A stretch of DNA of 64,000 nt from Halictus rubicundus (lineage: Eukaryota; Arthropoda; Insecta; Hymenoptera; Halictidae): assembly GCF_050948215.1 (NCBI RefSeq), contig NW_027488930.1, positions 142,042 to 206,041 on the forward strand, written 5' to 3'. This document shows positions 1 to 12,903 of the stretch, piece after piece. Positions within the stretch are counted from its first letter, which is position 1; every line of letters begins with the position of its first letter. The notes beneath the pieces are model-generated. The model saw only the letters and a list, made by a program, of their open reading frames with translations, ran no database searches and was not told the DNA's origin. A program made the position numbers and the translations under genes.

Positions 1-3000
1 ATCGGATAGAGAATAGGATAGGGCATTGAATAGGATAGAGGATAGGATAGGATGGAGGATACGATATAATAGAGGATACGATAATAGATAGGATAGGATA
101 GGATAGAGGATAAGCTAGGATAGAACATAGGATAGGATAGAGGATAGGATAGGATTGAGGGCAGGATTGGATAGCGGATAGGATAGGATGGAGAATATTA
201 TTCGATAGAGGATAGGATGTGATACAGGATAGGAAAGGATAGAGGATAGGATAGAATAGAGGATATGATAGGAAAGAGGATAGGATAGGATAGAGGATAG
301 GATAGAGTATAGGATAGAGGATGGAGGATAGGATAGGATAGAGGATAAGATAGCATATACGATAGAGGATGGGATGGATGATAGGTTATGATAGAGGATA
401 GGATAGCATAGAGGATAGGATAGTATAGGGGATAGGATAGGATAGAGGATAGGATAGGATAGAGGAACGGGTAGGATAGAGAATAGGATAGGATGGATGA
501 TAGGATATGATAGAGGATAGGATAGGATAGAGGATAGGATAGGATAGAGAATAGGATAGGATAGAGGATAGGATAGGATGGAGGATAGGATAGGATAGAG
601 GATAGCATAGGACAGAGGATAGGATAGAATAGAGGATAGGATAGGATGGAGGATAGGATAGGATGGAGGATAGGATAGGATAGAGGATAGGATAGGATAG
701 AGGATAGGATAGAATAAAGGATAGGATAGGATGGATGATAGGATATCACAGAGGATAGGATAGTATAGAGTATAGGATTGGATAGAGAATAGGATAGGAT
801 TGGGATAGATAGATAGGATAGATAATAGAGTATAGGATAGGATAGAGGATACGATATGATAGAGGATAGGGTAGGATGGAGGACAGGATAGGTTAGAGTA
901 TAGGATAGAATAGAGGATAGGATAGAGTATAAGATAGAGGATGGAGGATAGGATAGGATAGGATAGAGGATAAGATAGGATAGAGGATAGGATAGGATAG
1001 AGGATAGGATAGAGGATAGGATAGGATAGAGGATAGGATCGAGGATAGGATAGGATAGAGTATAGGATAGAGGATGGAGGATAGGATAGGATAGAGGATG
1101 AGATAGGATAGAGGATAGAATAGGATGGATGATAGGATATGACAGAGGATAGGATAGTTTAGAGTATAGGATTGGATAGAGAATAGGATAGGATATACGA
1201 TATTATAGGAGAGAGGATAGGATAGGATAGAGGATACGATATGATAGAGGATAGGATAGGATAGAGGATAAGATAGGATAGAGGATAGGATAGGATATAG
1301 GATAGACAATAGGATGGGATAGGTTAGGATAGAGGATAGGATAGGATGGATGATAGGATATGATAGACGATAGAATAGGATAGAGGATAGGATAGGTTAG
1401 AGGATAGGATAGGATAGAGGATAGGATAGGATAGAGGGTATTATAGGATAGAGGATAGGATAGGATAGAGGATAGGATAGAATAGAGGATAGGATAGGAT
1501 AGAGGATAAGATAGGATAGAGGATAGGATAGGATAGAGGATAGGATAGGATAGAGGGTATTATAGGATAGAGGACAGGATAGGATAGAGGATAGGATAGA
1601 ATAGAGGATAGGGTAGGATAGAGGATAGGATAGAATAGAGGATAGGATAGAGTATAGGATAGAGGATGGAGGATAGGATAGGATAGAGGATAGGATAGGA
1701 TACAGGATAGGAAAGGATAGAGGATAGGATGGATGATAGGATATGATAGAGGATAGAATAGGATTGAGGATACGATTGGATAGAGGATAGGATAGGATGG
1801 AGGATAGGATAGATGATACGATAGAAGATGGAGGGTAGCGTAGGATAGAGGATAGAATAGGATAGGATTGAGGATAGTACAGGATAGACGATAGAGGAAA
1901 GGATGGATGATAGGATATGATAGAGGATAGGATAGTATTCAGGATAGGCTAGGATAGAACATGGGATAGGATAGAGGATAGGATAGGATTGAGGATAGGA
2001 TTGGATAGCGGATAGGATAGGATGGAGAATATTATTGGATAGACGATAGGATAGGATACTGGATAGGAAAGGATAGAGGATAGGATAGAATAGAGGATAG
2101 GATAGGATAGAGGATAGGATAGGATAGAGGATAGGATACTATAGAGAATAGGATAGGATAGAGGATAGGATAGGATGGAGGATAGGATAGGATAGAGGAT
2201 AGCATAGGACAGAGGATAGGATAGAATAGAGGATAGGATAGGATGGAGGATAGGATAGGATGGAGGATAGGATAGGATAGAGGATGAGATAGGATAGAGG
2301 ATAGAATAGGATGGATGATAGGATATGACAGAGGATAGGATAGTTTAGAGTATAGGATTGGATAGAGAATAGGATAGGGTATAGGATAGAGAATAGGATA
2401 GGATATAGGATATTATAGGAGAGAGGATAGGATAGGATAGAGGATACGATATGATAGAGGATAGGATAGGATAGAGGATAAGATAGGATAGAGGATAGGA
2501 TAGGATATAGGATAGACAATAGGATGGGATAGGTTAGGATAGAGGATAGGATAGGATGGATGATAGGATATGATAGAGGATAGAATAGGATAGAGGATAG
2601 GATAGGATAGAGGATAGGATAGGATAGAGGATAGGATAGGATAGAGGGTATTATAGGATAGAGGATAGGATAGGATAGAGGATAGGATAGAATAGAGGAT
2701 AGGATAGGATAGAGGATAAGATAGGATAGAGGATAGGATAGGATAAATGATAGGATATGACAGAGGATAGGATAGTATAGAGTATAGGATTGGATAGAGA
2801 ATAGGATAGGATATAGGATCGATAATAGGATAGGATAGAGGATAGGATAGGATGGAGTATAGGATAGGATAGAGGATAGGATAGGATAGAGGGTATTATA
2901 GTAGAGAGGATAGGATAGGATAGAGGATAGGATAGAATAGATTATAGGGTAGAATAGAGGATAGGATAGAATAGAGGATAGGATAGAGTATAGGATAGAG

Positions 3001-4700
3001 GATGGAGGATAGGATAGGATAGAGGATGGAGGATAGGATAGGATATAGGATATTATAGGATAGAGGATAGGATAGGATAGGGGATACGATATGACAGAGG
3101 ATAGGATAGGATAGACGATAGAGGATGCGATGGATGATAGGATAGGATAGAGGATAGGATAGGATAGAGGATAGGATAGGATAGAGGATAGGATAGGATA
3201 GAGGATAGGATAGGATAGAGGATAGGATAGGATAGAGGATAGGATAGGATAGGATAGAGGATAGGATAGGATAGAGGATAGGATAGGATAGAGGATAGGA
3301 TAGGATAGAGGATAGGATAGGATAGAGGATAGGATAGGATAGAGGATAGGATAGGATAGAGGATAGGATAGGATAGGATAGAGGATAGGATAGGATAGAG
3401 GATAGGATAGGATAGAGGATAGGATAGTGGATAGGATAGGATAGAGGATAGGATAGGATAGGATACCGGATAGGATAGGATAGAGGATAGGACAGGATAG
3501 AGGATAGGATAGAGGATAGGATAGAGGATAGGATAGGATAGAGTATAGGATAGAGGATGGAGGATAGGATAGGATAGAGGATGAGATAGGATAGAGGATA
3601 GAATAGGATGGATGATAGGATATGACAGAGGATAGGATAGTTTAGAGTATAGGATTGGATAGAGAATAGGATAGGGTATAGGATAGAGAATAGGATAGGA
3701 TATAGGATATTATAGGAGAGAGGATAGGATAGGATAGAGGATAGGATAGGATGGATGATAGGATATGATAGAGGATAGAATAGGATAGAGGATAGGATAG
3801 GATAGAGGATAGGATAGGATAGAGGATAGGATAGGATAGAGGGTATTATAGGATAGAGGATAGGATAGGATAGAGGATAGGATAGAATAGAGGATAGGGT
3901 AGGATAGAGGATAGGATAGAATAGAGGATAGGATAGAGTATAGGATAGAGGATGGAGGATAGGATAGGATAGAGGATGGAGGATAGGATAGGATAGAGGA
4001 TAAGATAGGATAAAGGATAGGATAGGATGGATGATAGGTTATGACAGAGGATAAGATAGTATAGAGTATAGGTTTGGATAGAGAATAGGATAGGATATAG
4101 GATAGATAATAGGATATTATAGGATAGAGGATAGGATAGGATAGGGGATACGATATGACAGAGGATAGGATAGGATAGACGATAGAGGATGCGATGGATG
4201 ATAGGATAGGATAGAGGATAGGATAGAGGATAGGATAGGATAGAGGATAGGATAGAGGATAGGATAGGATAAGAGTATAGGATAGAGGATGGAGGATAGG
4301 ATAGGATAGAGGATGAGATAGGATAGAGGATAGAATAGGATGGATAATAGGATATGACAGAGGATAGGATAGTTTAGAGTATAGGATTGGATAGAGAATA
4401 GGATAGGGTATAGGATAGAGAATAGGATAGGATATAGGATATTATAGGATAGAGGATAGGATAGGATAGAGGATAGGATAGGATAGAGGATAGGATAGGA
4501 TAGAGGATAGGATAGGATAGAGGATAGGATAGGATAGAGGATAGGATAGGATAGAGGATAGGATAGGATAGAGGATAGGATAGGATAGAGGATAGGATAG
4601 GATAGAGGATAGGATAGGATAGAGGATAGGATAGGATAGAGGATAGGATAGGATAGAGGATAGGATAGAGGATAGGATAGGATAGAGGATATGATCGGAT
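1..4700 (+). repeat. Region I: diverged satellite, HOR period about 1.2-1.3 kb
   Basis: This is old, mixed satellite rich in GGATGG-type changes and a variant monomer GAGGGTATTATAGGATA (starting near 1,434, 1,553, 2,644, 2,889 and 3,839). The rare string GTTTAGAGTATAGG recurs at 1,157, 2,343, 3,640 and 4,372, at spacings of 1,186, 1,297 and 732 bp, with the same surrounding variants. This shows an irregular higher-order repeat. The first copy lacks a piece after the anchor that the later three carry. The last few hundred bases (about 4,450-4,680) are nearly pure 17-mers. No gene is visible. The single longer open frames here are low-complexity translations of the minus strand. Confidence 0.8.
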
Positions 4701-5270
4701 AGAGGATAGGATAGGTTTGAGGATACTATATTATAGACGATAGGATAGGATTGAGGATAGGATAGGATATTGGATGGGATAGGATAGGATAGAGGATAGG
4801 ATAGAGGATTGGATAGGATAGAGGATAGGATAGGATAGACGATAGGATCGGATAGAGGATAGGATAGGGGATTGGATGGAATAGAGGATAGGATAGGATA
4901 TAGGATATGATAGGATAGAGTATAGGATAGGATGGAGAATAGGATAGGATTGAGGATAGGACGGGATAGACGATAGGATAGAGGATTGGATAGGTTAGAG
5001 AATAGTATAGGATAGTGGATAGGATAGGGTAGAGGATAGGATAGGATAGAGGATAGGATAGGATAGAGGATAGGGTAGGATAGAGGATAGGATAGGATAG
5101 AGGATAGGATAGGATAGGATAGAGGATAGGATATAGGATGGGATAGGATAGGATAGAGGATAGGATAGGGGATTGGATAGGATATAGCCGACGATAGAGG
5201 ATAGGATAGGATAGAGAATAGGATAGGATAGGTGATATTATAGGATAGAGGATAGGATAGGATTGAGGAT

Positions 5271-6628
5271 ACTATATTATAGACGATAGGATAGGATAGA
5301 GTATAGGATAGGATAGAGGATAGGATAGGATATTGGATGGGATAGGATAGGATAGAGGATAGGATAGAGGATTGGATAGGATAGAGGATAGGATAGGATA
5401 GACGATAGGATCGGATAGAGAATAGGATAGGGCATTGAATAGGATAGAGGATAGGATAGGATAGAGGATAGGATAGGTTAGAGGATAGGATAGGATGGAG
5501 GATAGGATAGGATAGAGGATAGGATAGGATAGAGGATAGGATAGGATGGAGGATACGATATAATAGAGGTTACGATAATAGATAGGATAGGATAGGATAG
5601 AGGATAGGATAGGATAGAGGATAGGATAGGATAGAGGATAGGATAGGATAGCGGATAGGATAGAGGATAGGATGGAGGATAGGATAGAATAGAGGATAGG
5701 ATACAGTATAGGATAGATGATGGAGAATAGGATAGGATAGAGGATAACATAGGATAGAGGATAGGATAGGATAGAGGATAGGATAGGATGGAGGATACGA
5801 CATAATAGAGGATACGATAATAGATAGGATAGGATAGGATAGAGGATAGGATAGGATAGAGGATAGGATAGAGGATAGGATGGAGGATAGGATAGAATAG
5901 AGGATAGGATACAGTATAGGATAGATGATGGAGAATAGGATAGGATAGAGGATAACATAGGATAGAGGATAGGATAGGATATAGGATAGAGAATAGGATG
6001 TGATATAGGATAGAGAATAGGATAGGATAGAATAGAGGATAGGATGGAGGATGGGATAGGATAGACAATAGGATAGGATTGAGGATTGGATAGGATAGAG
6101 GATAGTATAGGATAGAGTATAGGATAGAGGATGGAGGATAGCAACCTCTATAGGATAGGGGATTGGATCGAATAGAGGATAGGATGGGATAAAGGATACG
6201 ATATTATAGAGGATAGGATAGGATAGACGATGTGATCGGATAGAGAATAGGATAGGGTATTGGATAGGATAGAGGATAGGATAGGATAGAGGGTAGGATA
6301 GGATAGAGGATAGGATAGGATAGAGGATACGATATTATAGAGGATAGGATAGGATAGGATAGAGGATATGATCGGATAGAGGATAGGATAGGTTTGAGGA
6401 TATTATTGGATAGAATATAGATACAATAAGGTAGAGGATAGGATAGGGGATTCTATAGGATAGAGGATACGAAATTATAGAGGATAGGATAGGAGAGAGG
6501 ATAGGATCGGATAGAGGATAGGATAGGGGATTGGATCGGATATAGCAGACGATAGAGGATAGCATAGGATAGAGAATAGGATAGGATAGGTGATGTTATA
6601 GGATAGAGGATAGGATAGGATTGAGGAT
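5271..6628 (+). repeat. Tandem duplication, copy 1 (period 1,358 bp)
   Basis: ACTATATTATAGACG at 5,271 and GGGCATTGAATA at 5,430 both recur 1,358 bp later (6,629 and 6,788). Farther in, the unique string GCAACCTCTATAGG at 6,141 recurs at 7,172, only 1,031 bp later. This copy is therefore about 327 bp longer internally. Much of the excess is a local duplication of a segment containing GATAATAGATAGG (first at about 5,573, again about 241 bp downstream). Confidence 0.75.
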
Positions 6629-7557
6629 ACTATATTATAGACGATAGGATAGGATAGAGTATAGGATAGGATAGAGGATAGGATAGGATATTGGATGGGA
6701 TAGGATAGGATAGAGGATAGGATAGAGGATTGGATAGGATAGAGGATAGGATAGGATAGACGATAGGATCGGATAGAGAATAGGATAGGGCATTGAATAG
6801 GATAGAGGATAGGATAGGATGGAGGATACGATATAATAGAGGATACGATAATAGATAGGATAGGATAGGATAGAGGATAGGATAGGATAGAGGATAGGAT
6901 AGAGGATAGGATGGAGGATAGGATAGAATAGAGGATAGGATACAGTATAGGATAGATGATGGAGAATAGGATAGGATAGAGGATAACATAGGATAGAGGT
7001 TAGGATAGGATATAGGATAGAGAATAGGATGGGATATAGGATAGAGAATAGGATAGGATAGAATAGAGGATAGGATGGAGGATGGGATAGGATAGACAAT
7101 AGGATAGGATTGAGGATTGGATAGGATAGAGGATAGTATAGGATAGAGTATAGGATAGAGGATGGAGGATAGCAACCTCTATAGGATAGGGGATTGGATC
7201 GAATAGAGGATAGGATGGGATAAAGGATACGATATTATAGAGGATAGGATAGGATAGACGATGTGATCGGATAGAGAATAGGATAGGTTATTGGATAGGA
7301 TAGAGGATAGGATAGGATAGAGGGTAGGATAGGATAGAGGATAGGATAGGATAGAGGATACGATATTATAGAGGATAGGATAGGATAGGATAGAGGATAT
7401 GATCGGATAGAGGATAGGATAGGTTTGAGGATATTATAGGATAGAATATAGATACAATACGGTAGAGGATAGGATAGGGGATTCTATAGGATAGAGGATA
7501 CGAAATTATAGAGGATAGGATAGGATAGAGGATAGGATCGGATAGAGGATAGGATAG
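6629..7557 (+). repeat. Tandem duplication, copy 2 (shorter)
   Basis: This is the second copy of the block that starts at 5,271, sharing anchors in the same order: ACTATATTATAG, GATCGGATAGAG, GGGCATTGAATA and GCAACCTCTATAGG. It lacks the internal 241-bp duplication and about 86 further bases. Scattered single-base differences (for example in the GATACGATATAATAG monomers) show that the copies are not brand new. After about 7,557 the sequence switches to a stretch matching 4,868 onward. Confidence 0.7.
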
Positions 7558-8030
7558 GGGATTGGATGGAATAGAGGATAGGATAGGATATAGGATATGA
7601 TAGGATAGAGTATAGGATAGGATGGAGAATAGGATAGGATAGGTGATAGGATAGGATAGAGGATAGGGGATTGGATAGGATAGAGGATAGGATGGAGGAT
7701 AGGATAGGATTGAGGATAGGACGGGATAGACGATAGGATAGAGGATTGGATAGGTTAGAGAATAGTATAGGATAGTGGATAGGATAGGGTAGAGGATAGG
7801 ATAGGATAGAGGATAGGATAGGATAGAGGATAGGGTAGGATAGAGGATAGGATAGGATAGAGGATAAGATAGGATAGGATAGAGGATAGGATATAGGATG
7901 GGATAGGATAGGATAGAGGATAGGATAGGGGATTGTATCGGATATAGCAGACGATAGAGGATAGGATAGGATAGAGAATAGGATAGGATAGGTGATATTA
8001 TAGGATAGAGGATAGGATAGGATTGAAGAT

Positions 8031-9164
8031 ACTATATTATAGACGATAGGATAGGATAGAGTATAGGATAGGATAGAGGATAGGATAGGGTATTGGATGG
8101 GATAGGATAGGATAGAGGATAGGATAGAGGATTGGATAGGATAGAGGATAGGATAGGATAGACGATAGGATCGGATAGAGAATAGGATAGGGCATTGAAT
8201 AGGATAGAGGATAGGATAGGATAGAGGATAGGATAGGTTAGAGGATAGGATAGGATGGAGGATAGGATAGGATAGAGAATAGGATAGGATAGAGGATAGG
8301 ATAGGATAGAGGATAGAATAGGATAGAGGATAGGATAGGATAGAGGATAAAATAGGATAGATGATAGGATAGGATATAGGATGGGATAGGATAGGATAGA
8401 GGATAGGATAGAGGATAGGATAGGATAGAGGATAGGATAGGATAGAGGATAGGATAGGATAGAGGATAGGATAGGATAGAGGATAGGATAGGATAGAGGA
8501 TAGGATAGGATAGAGGATAGGATAGGATAGAGGATAGGATAGGATAGAGGATAGGATAGGATAGAGGATAGGATAGGATAGAGGATAGGATACGATACAG
8601 GATAGGATAGGATAGAGGATAGGATAGGCTAGGGGATAGGATAGGATAGAGGATAGGATAGGATAGAGGATAGTATAGGATAGAGGATAGGATAGGATAG
8701 AGGATAGGATAGGATAGAGGATAGGATATAATAGAGGATAGGATAGGATAGACGATAGGATATGATAGACGATAGGATAGGATAGAGGATAGGATAGGAT
8801 AGAGGATAGGATAGGATAGAGGATAGGATAGGATAGAGGATGGGATGGGATAAAGGATACGATATTATAGAGGATAGGATAGGATAGGATAGAGGATATG
8901 ATCGGATAGAGGATAGGATAGGATAGAGGATAGGATAGGATAGAGGATAGGATAGGATAGAGGATAGGATAGGATAGAGGATAGGATAGGATAGAGGATA
9001 GGATAGGATAGGATAGAGGATAGGATATAGGATGGGATAGGATAGGATAGAGGATAGGATAGGGGATTGTATCGGATATAGCAGACGATAGAGGATAGGA
9101 TAGGATAGAGAATAGGATAGGATAGGTGATATTATAGGATAGAGGATAGGATAGGATTAAGGAT
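8031..9164 (+). repeat. Tandem duplication, copy 1 (period about 1,134 bp); partner starts at 9,165
   Basis: The anchor ACTATATTATAGACG at 8,031 recurs at 9,165, and GGGCATTGAATA at 8,190 recurs at 9,312, so the offset falls from 1,134 to 1,122 bp. The 12-bp loss corresponds to one two-pentamer monomer missing from the second copy just before its ATTGGATAGG. Both copies carry the GATACGATACAGG monomer pair and the GGCTAGGGGATAGG variant downstream (near 8,630 and 9,715). Confidence 0.7.
8411..8580 (+). repeat. Perfect run of ten 17-mers
   Basis: Ten consecutive exact copies of GAGGATAGGATAGGATA follow one 12-bp monomer. The run ends at a monomer changed to GATACGATACAGG. A similar but separate run is found about one duplication length downstream (about 9,530-9,690). 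Confidence 0.85.
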
Positions 9165-9735
9165 ACTATATTATAGACGATAGGATAGGATAGAGTATAG
9201 GATAGGATAGAGGATAGGATAGTGTATTGGATGGGATAGGATAGGATAGAGGATTGGATAGGATAGAGGATAGGATAGGATAGACGATAGGATCGGATAG
9301 AGAATAGGATAGGGCATTGAATAGGATAGAGGATAGGATAGGATAGAGGATAGGATAGGTTAGAGGATAGGATAGGATGGAGGATAGGATAGGATAGAGA
9401 ATAGGATAGGATAGAGGATAGGATAGGATAGAGGATAGAATAGGATAGAGGATAGGATAGGATAGAGGATAAAATAGGATAGATGATAGGATGGATATAG
9501 GATGGGATAGGATAGGATAGAGGATAGGATAGAGGATAGGATAGGATAGAGGATAGGATAGGATAGAGGATAGGATAGGATAGAGGATAGGATAGGATAG
9601 AGGATAGGATAGGATAGAGGATAGGATAGGATAGAGGATAGGATAGGATAGAGGATAGGATAGGATAGAGGATAGGATACGATACAGGATAGGATAGGAT
9701 AGAGGATAGGATAGGCTAGGGGATAGGATAGGATA

Positions 9736-12440
9736 GAGGATACGATACGATAGAGGATAGGATAGGATGGAGGATAGGATAGATGATACGATATAAGATG
9801 GAGGGTAGCGTAGGATAGAGGATAGGTTAGGATGGGATGGAGGATAGCATAGGATAGACGATAGAGGAAAGGATGGTTGATAGGAAAGGATAGAGGATAG
9901 GATATTTTAGAGGATAGGATAGGATGGAGGATAGGATAGGATAGAGGATAGGATAGGATAGACGATAGAGGATAGGATGGATGATAGGATATGATAGAGG
10001 ATAGGATAGGATAGAGTATAGGATAGAGGATGGAGGATAGGATAGGATAGAGGATAAGATGGGATAGAGGATAGGATAGGATAGAGGATAAGATGGGATA
10101 GAGGATAGGATAGGATAGACGATAGAGGATAGGATGGATGATGGGATGTGATAGAGGATAGGATAGGATAGAGAATAGGAGAGGATAGGATACAGGATAG
10201 GATAGGATAGAGGATAGGATAGGATAGAGGATAGGATAGGATAGAGGATAGGATAGAATGGAGGATAGGATAGGATAGAGGATAGGATAGGATAGAGGAT
10301 AGGATAGGATAGAGGATAGGATAGGATACAGGATAGGAAAGGATAGAGGACAGGATGGAGGATAGGATAGATGATACGATAGAAGATGGAGGGTAGCGTA
10401 GGATTGAGGATAGGATAGAATAGAGGATAGGATAGGTTAGAGGATAGGATAGGGTAGAGAATAAGATAGGAATGACGATAGAGGATGCGATGTATGATAG
10501 GTTATGATAGACGATGGGATAGCATAGAGGATAGGATAGTATAGAGGATAGGATAGGATAGGATAGAGGATAGGATAGAATGGAGGATAGGACAGGATAG
10601 AGGATAGGTTAGGATAGAGGATAGGATAGGGTACAGGATAGGAAAGGATAGAGGATAGGATAGGATAGAGGATACGATACGATAGAGGATAGGATAGGAT
10701 GGAGGATAGGATAGATGATACGATATAAGATGGAGGGTAGCGTAGGATAGAGGATAGGTTAGGATAGGATGGAGGATAGTATAGGATAGACGATAGAGGA
10801 AAGGATGGTTGATAGGAAAGGATAGAGGATAGGATATTTTAGAGGATAGGATAGGATGGAGGATAGGATAGGATAGAGGATAGGATAGGATAGACGATAG
10901 AGGATAGGATGAATGATTGGATATGATAGAGGATAGGATAGGATAGAAGATAGGATAGGATAGAGGATAGGATAGAGTATAGGATAGAGGATGGAGGATA
11001 GGATAGGATAGGATAGAGGATAGGAGACGATAGGATACAGGATAGGATAGCATAGAGGATAGGATAGAATAGAGGATAGGATAGGATTGAGAATAGGATA
11101 GGATTTAGGATAGATAATAGGATAGGATATAGGATATTATAGGATAGAGGATAGGATAGGATAGAGGATACGATATGATAGAGGATAGTGTAGGATGGAG
11201 GATAGGATAGGATAGAGGATAGGATATTATATTGAATACGATAGGATTGAGGATAGGATAGGATAGAGTATAGGATAGAGGATGGAGGATAGGATAGGAT
11301 AGAGGATAAGATGGGATAGAGGATAGGATAGGATAGAGGATAAGATGGAATAGAGGATAGGATAGGATAGACGATAGAGGATAGGATGGATGATGGGATG
11401 TGATAGAGGATAGGATAGGATAGAGAATAGGAGAGGATAGGATACAGGATAGGATAGGATAGAGGATAGGATAGGATAGAGGATAGGATAGGATAGAGGA
11501 TAGGATAGAATGGAGGATAGGATAGGATAGAGGATAGGATAGGATAGAGGATAGGATAGGATAGAGGATAGGATAGGATACAGGATAGGAAAGGATAGAG
11601 GACAGGATGGAGGATAGGATAGATGATACGATAGAAGATGGAGGGTAGCGTAGGATTGAGGATAGGATAGAATAGAGGATAGGATAGGTTAGAGGATAGG
11701 ATAGGGTAGAGAATAAGATAGGAATGACGATAGAGGATGCGATGTATGATAGGTTATGATAGACGATGGGATAGCATAGAGGATAGGATAGTATAGAGGA
11801 TAGGATAGGATAGGATAGAGGATAGGATAGAATGGAGGATAGGACAGGATAGAGGATAGGTTAGGATAGAGGATAGGATAGGATACAGGATAGGAAAGGA
11901 TAGAGGATAGGATAGGATAGAGGAAAGGATAGGATAGAGGATAGGATAGGATAGACGATAGAGGATAGGATGGATGATGGGATATGATAGAGGATAGGAT
12001 GGATGATGGGATATGATAGAGGATAGGATAGAGAATAGGATAGGGCATTGAATAGGATAGAGGATAGGATAGGATAGAGGATAGGATAGGTTAGAGGATA
12101 CGATATGATAGAGGATAGGGTAGGATGGAGGATAGGATAGGATAGAGGATAGGATATTATATTGAATACGATAGGATTGCGGATAGGATAGGATAGAGTA
12201 TAGGATAGAGGATGGAGGATAGGATAGGATAGAGGATAAGATGGGATAGAGGATAGGATAGGATGGATGATGGGATATGATAGAGGATAGGATGGATGAT
12301 GGGATATGATAGAGGATAGGATAGAGAATAGGATAGGGCATTGAATAGGATAGAGGATAGGATAGGATAGAGAATAGGATAGGGCATTGAATAGGATAGA
12401 GGATAGGATAGGATAGAGGATAGGATAGGTTAGAGGATAG
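9736..12440 (+). repeat. Region III: satellite with 1,252-bp duplication
   Basis: This mixed satellite carries the strings GGAATGACGATAGAGG, GGGTAGCGTAGG and GGATGGATGATAGG. Block 10,000-11,251 starts again at 11,252 and matches to about 11,924: AAGATGGGATAG at matching positions and GAGGATGCGATGTATG at 10,481 and 11,733 both give an offset of 1,252 bp. A shorter repeat of the GGGTAGCG-containing block lies at about 9,736 and 10,665. Near the right end the ancestral GGGCATTGAATA marker appears three times in quick succession (12,043, 12,336, 12,382). Confidence 0.75.
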
Positions 12441-12846
12441 GATAGGATGGAGGATAGGATAGGATAGAGGATAGGATAGGATAGAGGATATGATAGGATG
12501 GAGGATACGATATAATAGAGGATACGATAATAGATAGGATAGGATACGATAGAGGATAGGATAGGATAGAGGATAGGATAGAGGATAGGATAGAGGATAG
12601 GATATAGGATTGGATAGGATAGAGGATAGGATACGATAGAGGATAGGATAGGGGATTGGATAGGATAGATGATCGGATAGGATAGAGGATAGGATAGGAT
12701 ACAGGATAGGATTGGATAGAGGATAGGATAGGATAGAGGATACGATATAGGATTGGATAGGATAGAGGATAGTATAGGATAGAGAACAGGATAGGATAGA
12801 TGATATTATAGGAAAGAGGATAGGATACGATGAAGGATACGATATT

Positions 12847-12882
12847 ATCCTATTATCCTATCCTATAGCATCCTCTAGTATC
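12847..12882 (-). repeat. Inverted satellite patch
   Basis: Roughly 36 bases read as TATCC-type sequence on the + strand (ATCCTATTATCCTATCC, then ATCCTCTAGTATC). This is the satellite in reverse orientation. The array on both sides runs in the normal GGATA direction. The left junction forms an inverted repeat GGATA-6 nt-TATCC (12,835-12,850). The right junction forms a longer one (12,869-12,903). I saw no other TATCC run of comparable length in the window. Confidence 0.85.
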
Positions 12883-12903
12883 TAGACGATACTATAGAGG
12901 ATG
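12869..12903. repeat. Imperfect hairpin at the inversion junction
   Basis: The left arm CATCCTCTAGTATC (12,869-12,882) pairs with GATACTATAGAGGATG (12,888-12,903) around a 5-nt loop TAGAC. The right arm has two extra bases (TA). Pairing can extend outward through CTATCCTAT on the left and ATAGGATAG on the right. It is the foldback expected when a copy of the same satellite is joined head to head. It could also be a site of template switching. Confidence 0.75.

Larger units (their letters stand above)
4700..9735 (+). repeat. Region II: satellite with 1.1-1.4 kb duplications
   Basis: The region is anchored by ACTATATTATAGACGATAG, which occurs at 4,715, 5,271, 6,629, 8,031 and 9,165. Other shared rare strings are TAGCAGACGATAG (near 6,543, 7,937 and 9,082, with a CCGACG variant near 5,187) and GGTGATATTATAGG. 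A further match at offset 2,690 (ATTGGATGGAATAG at 4,871 and 7,561) shows that segments were reused in different orders. The ancestral marker GGGCATTGAATA lies at 5,430, 6,788, 8,190 and 9,312, at a nearly fixed distance after the anchor. A perfect ten-copy 17-mer run sits at 8,411-8,580. Confidence 0.8.

Noticed and set aside
198..749. Short minus-strand open frames in the left 13 kb as possible small proteins
   Set aside because: They have the same low-complexity composition, and the apparent differences follow the DNA monomer variants rather than protein-level constraint.
12847..12903. Rho-independent terminator or transposon terminal inverted repeat
   Set aside because: The hairpin is AT-rich and made of satellite sequence. 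No T-tract follows, and no target-site duplication or second terminal repeat is present.
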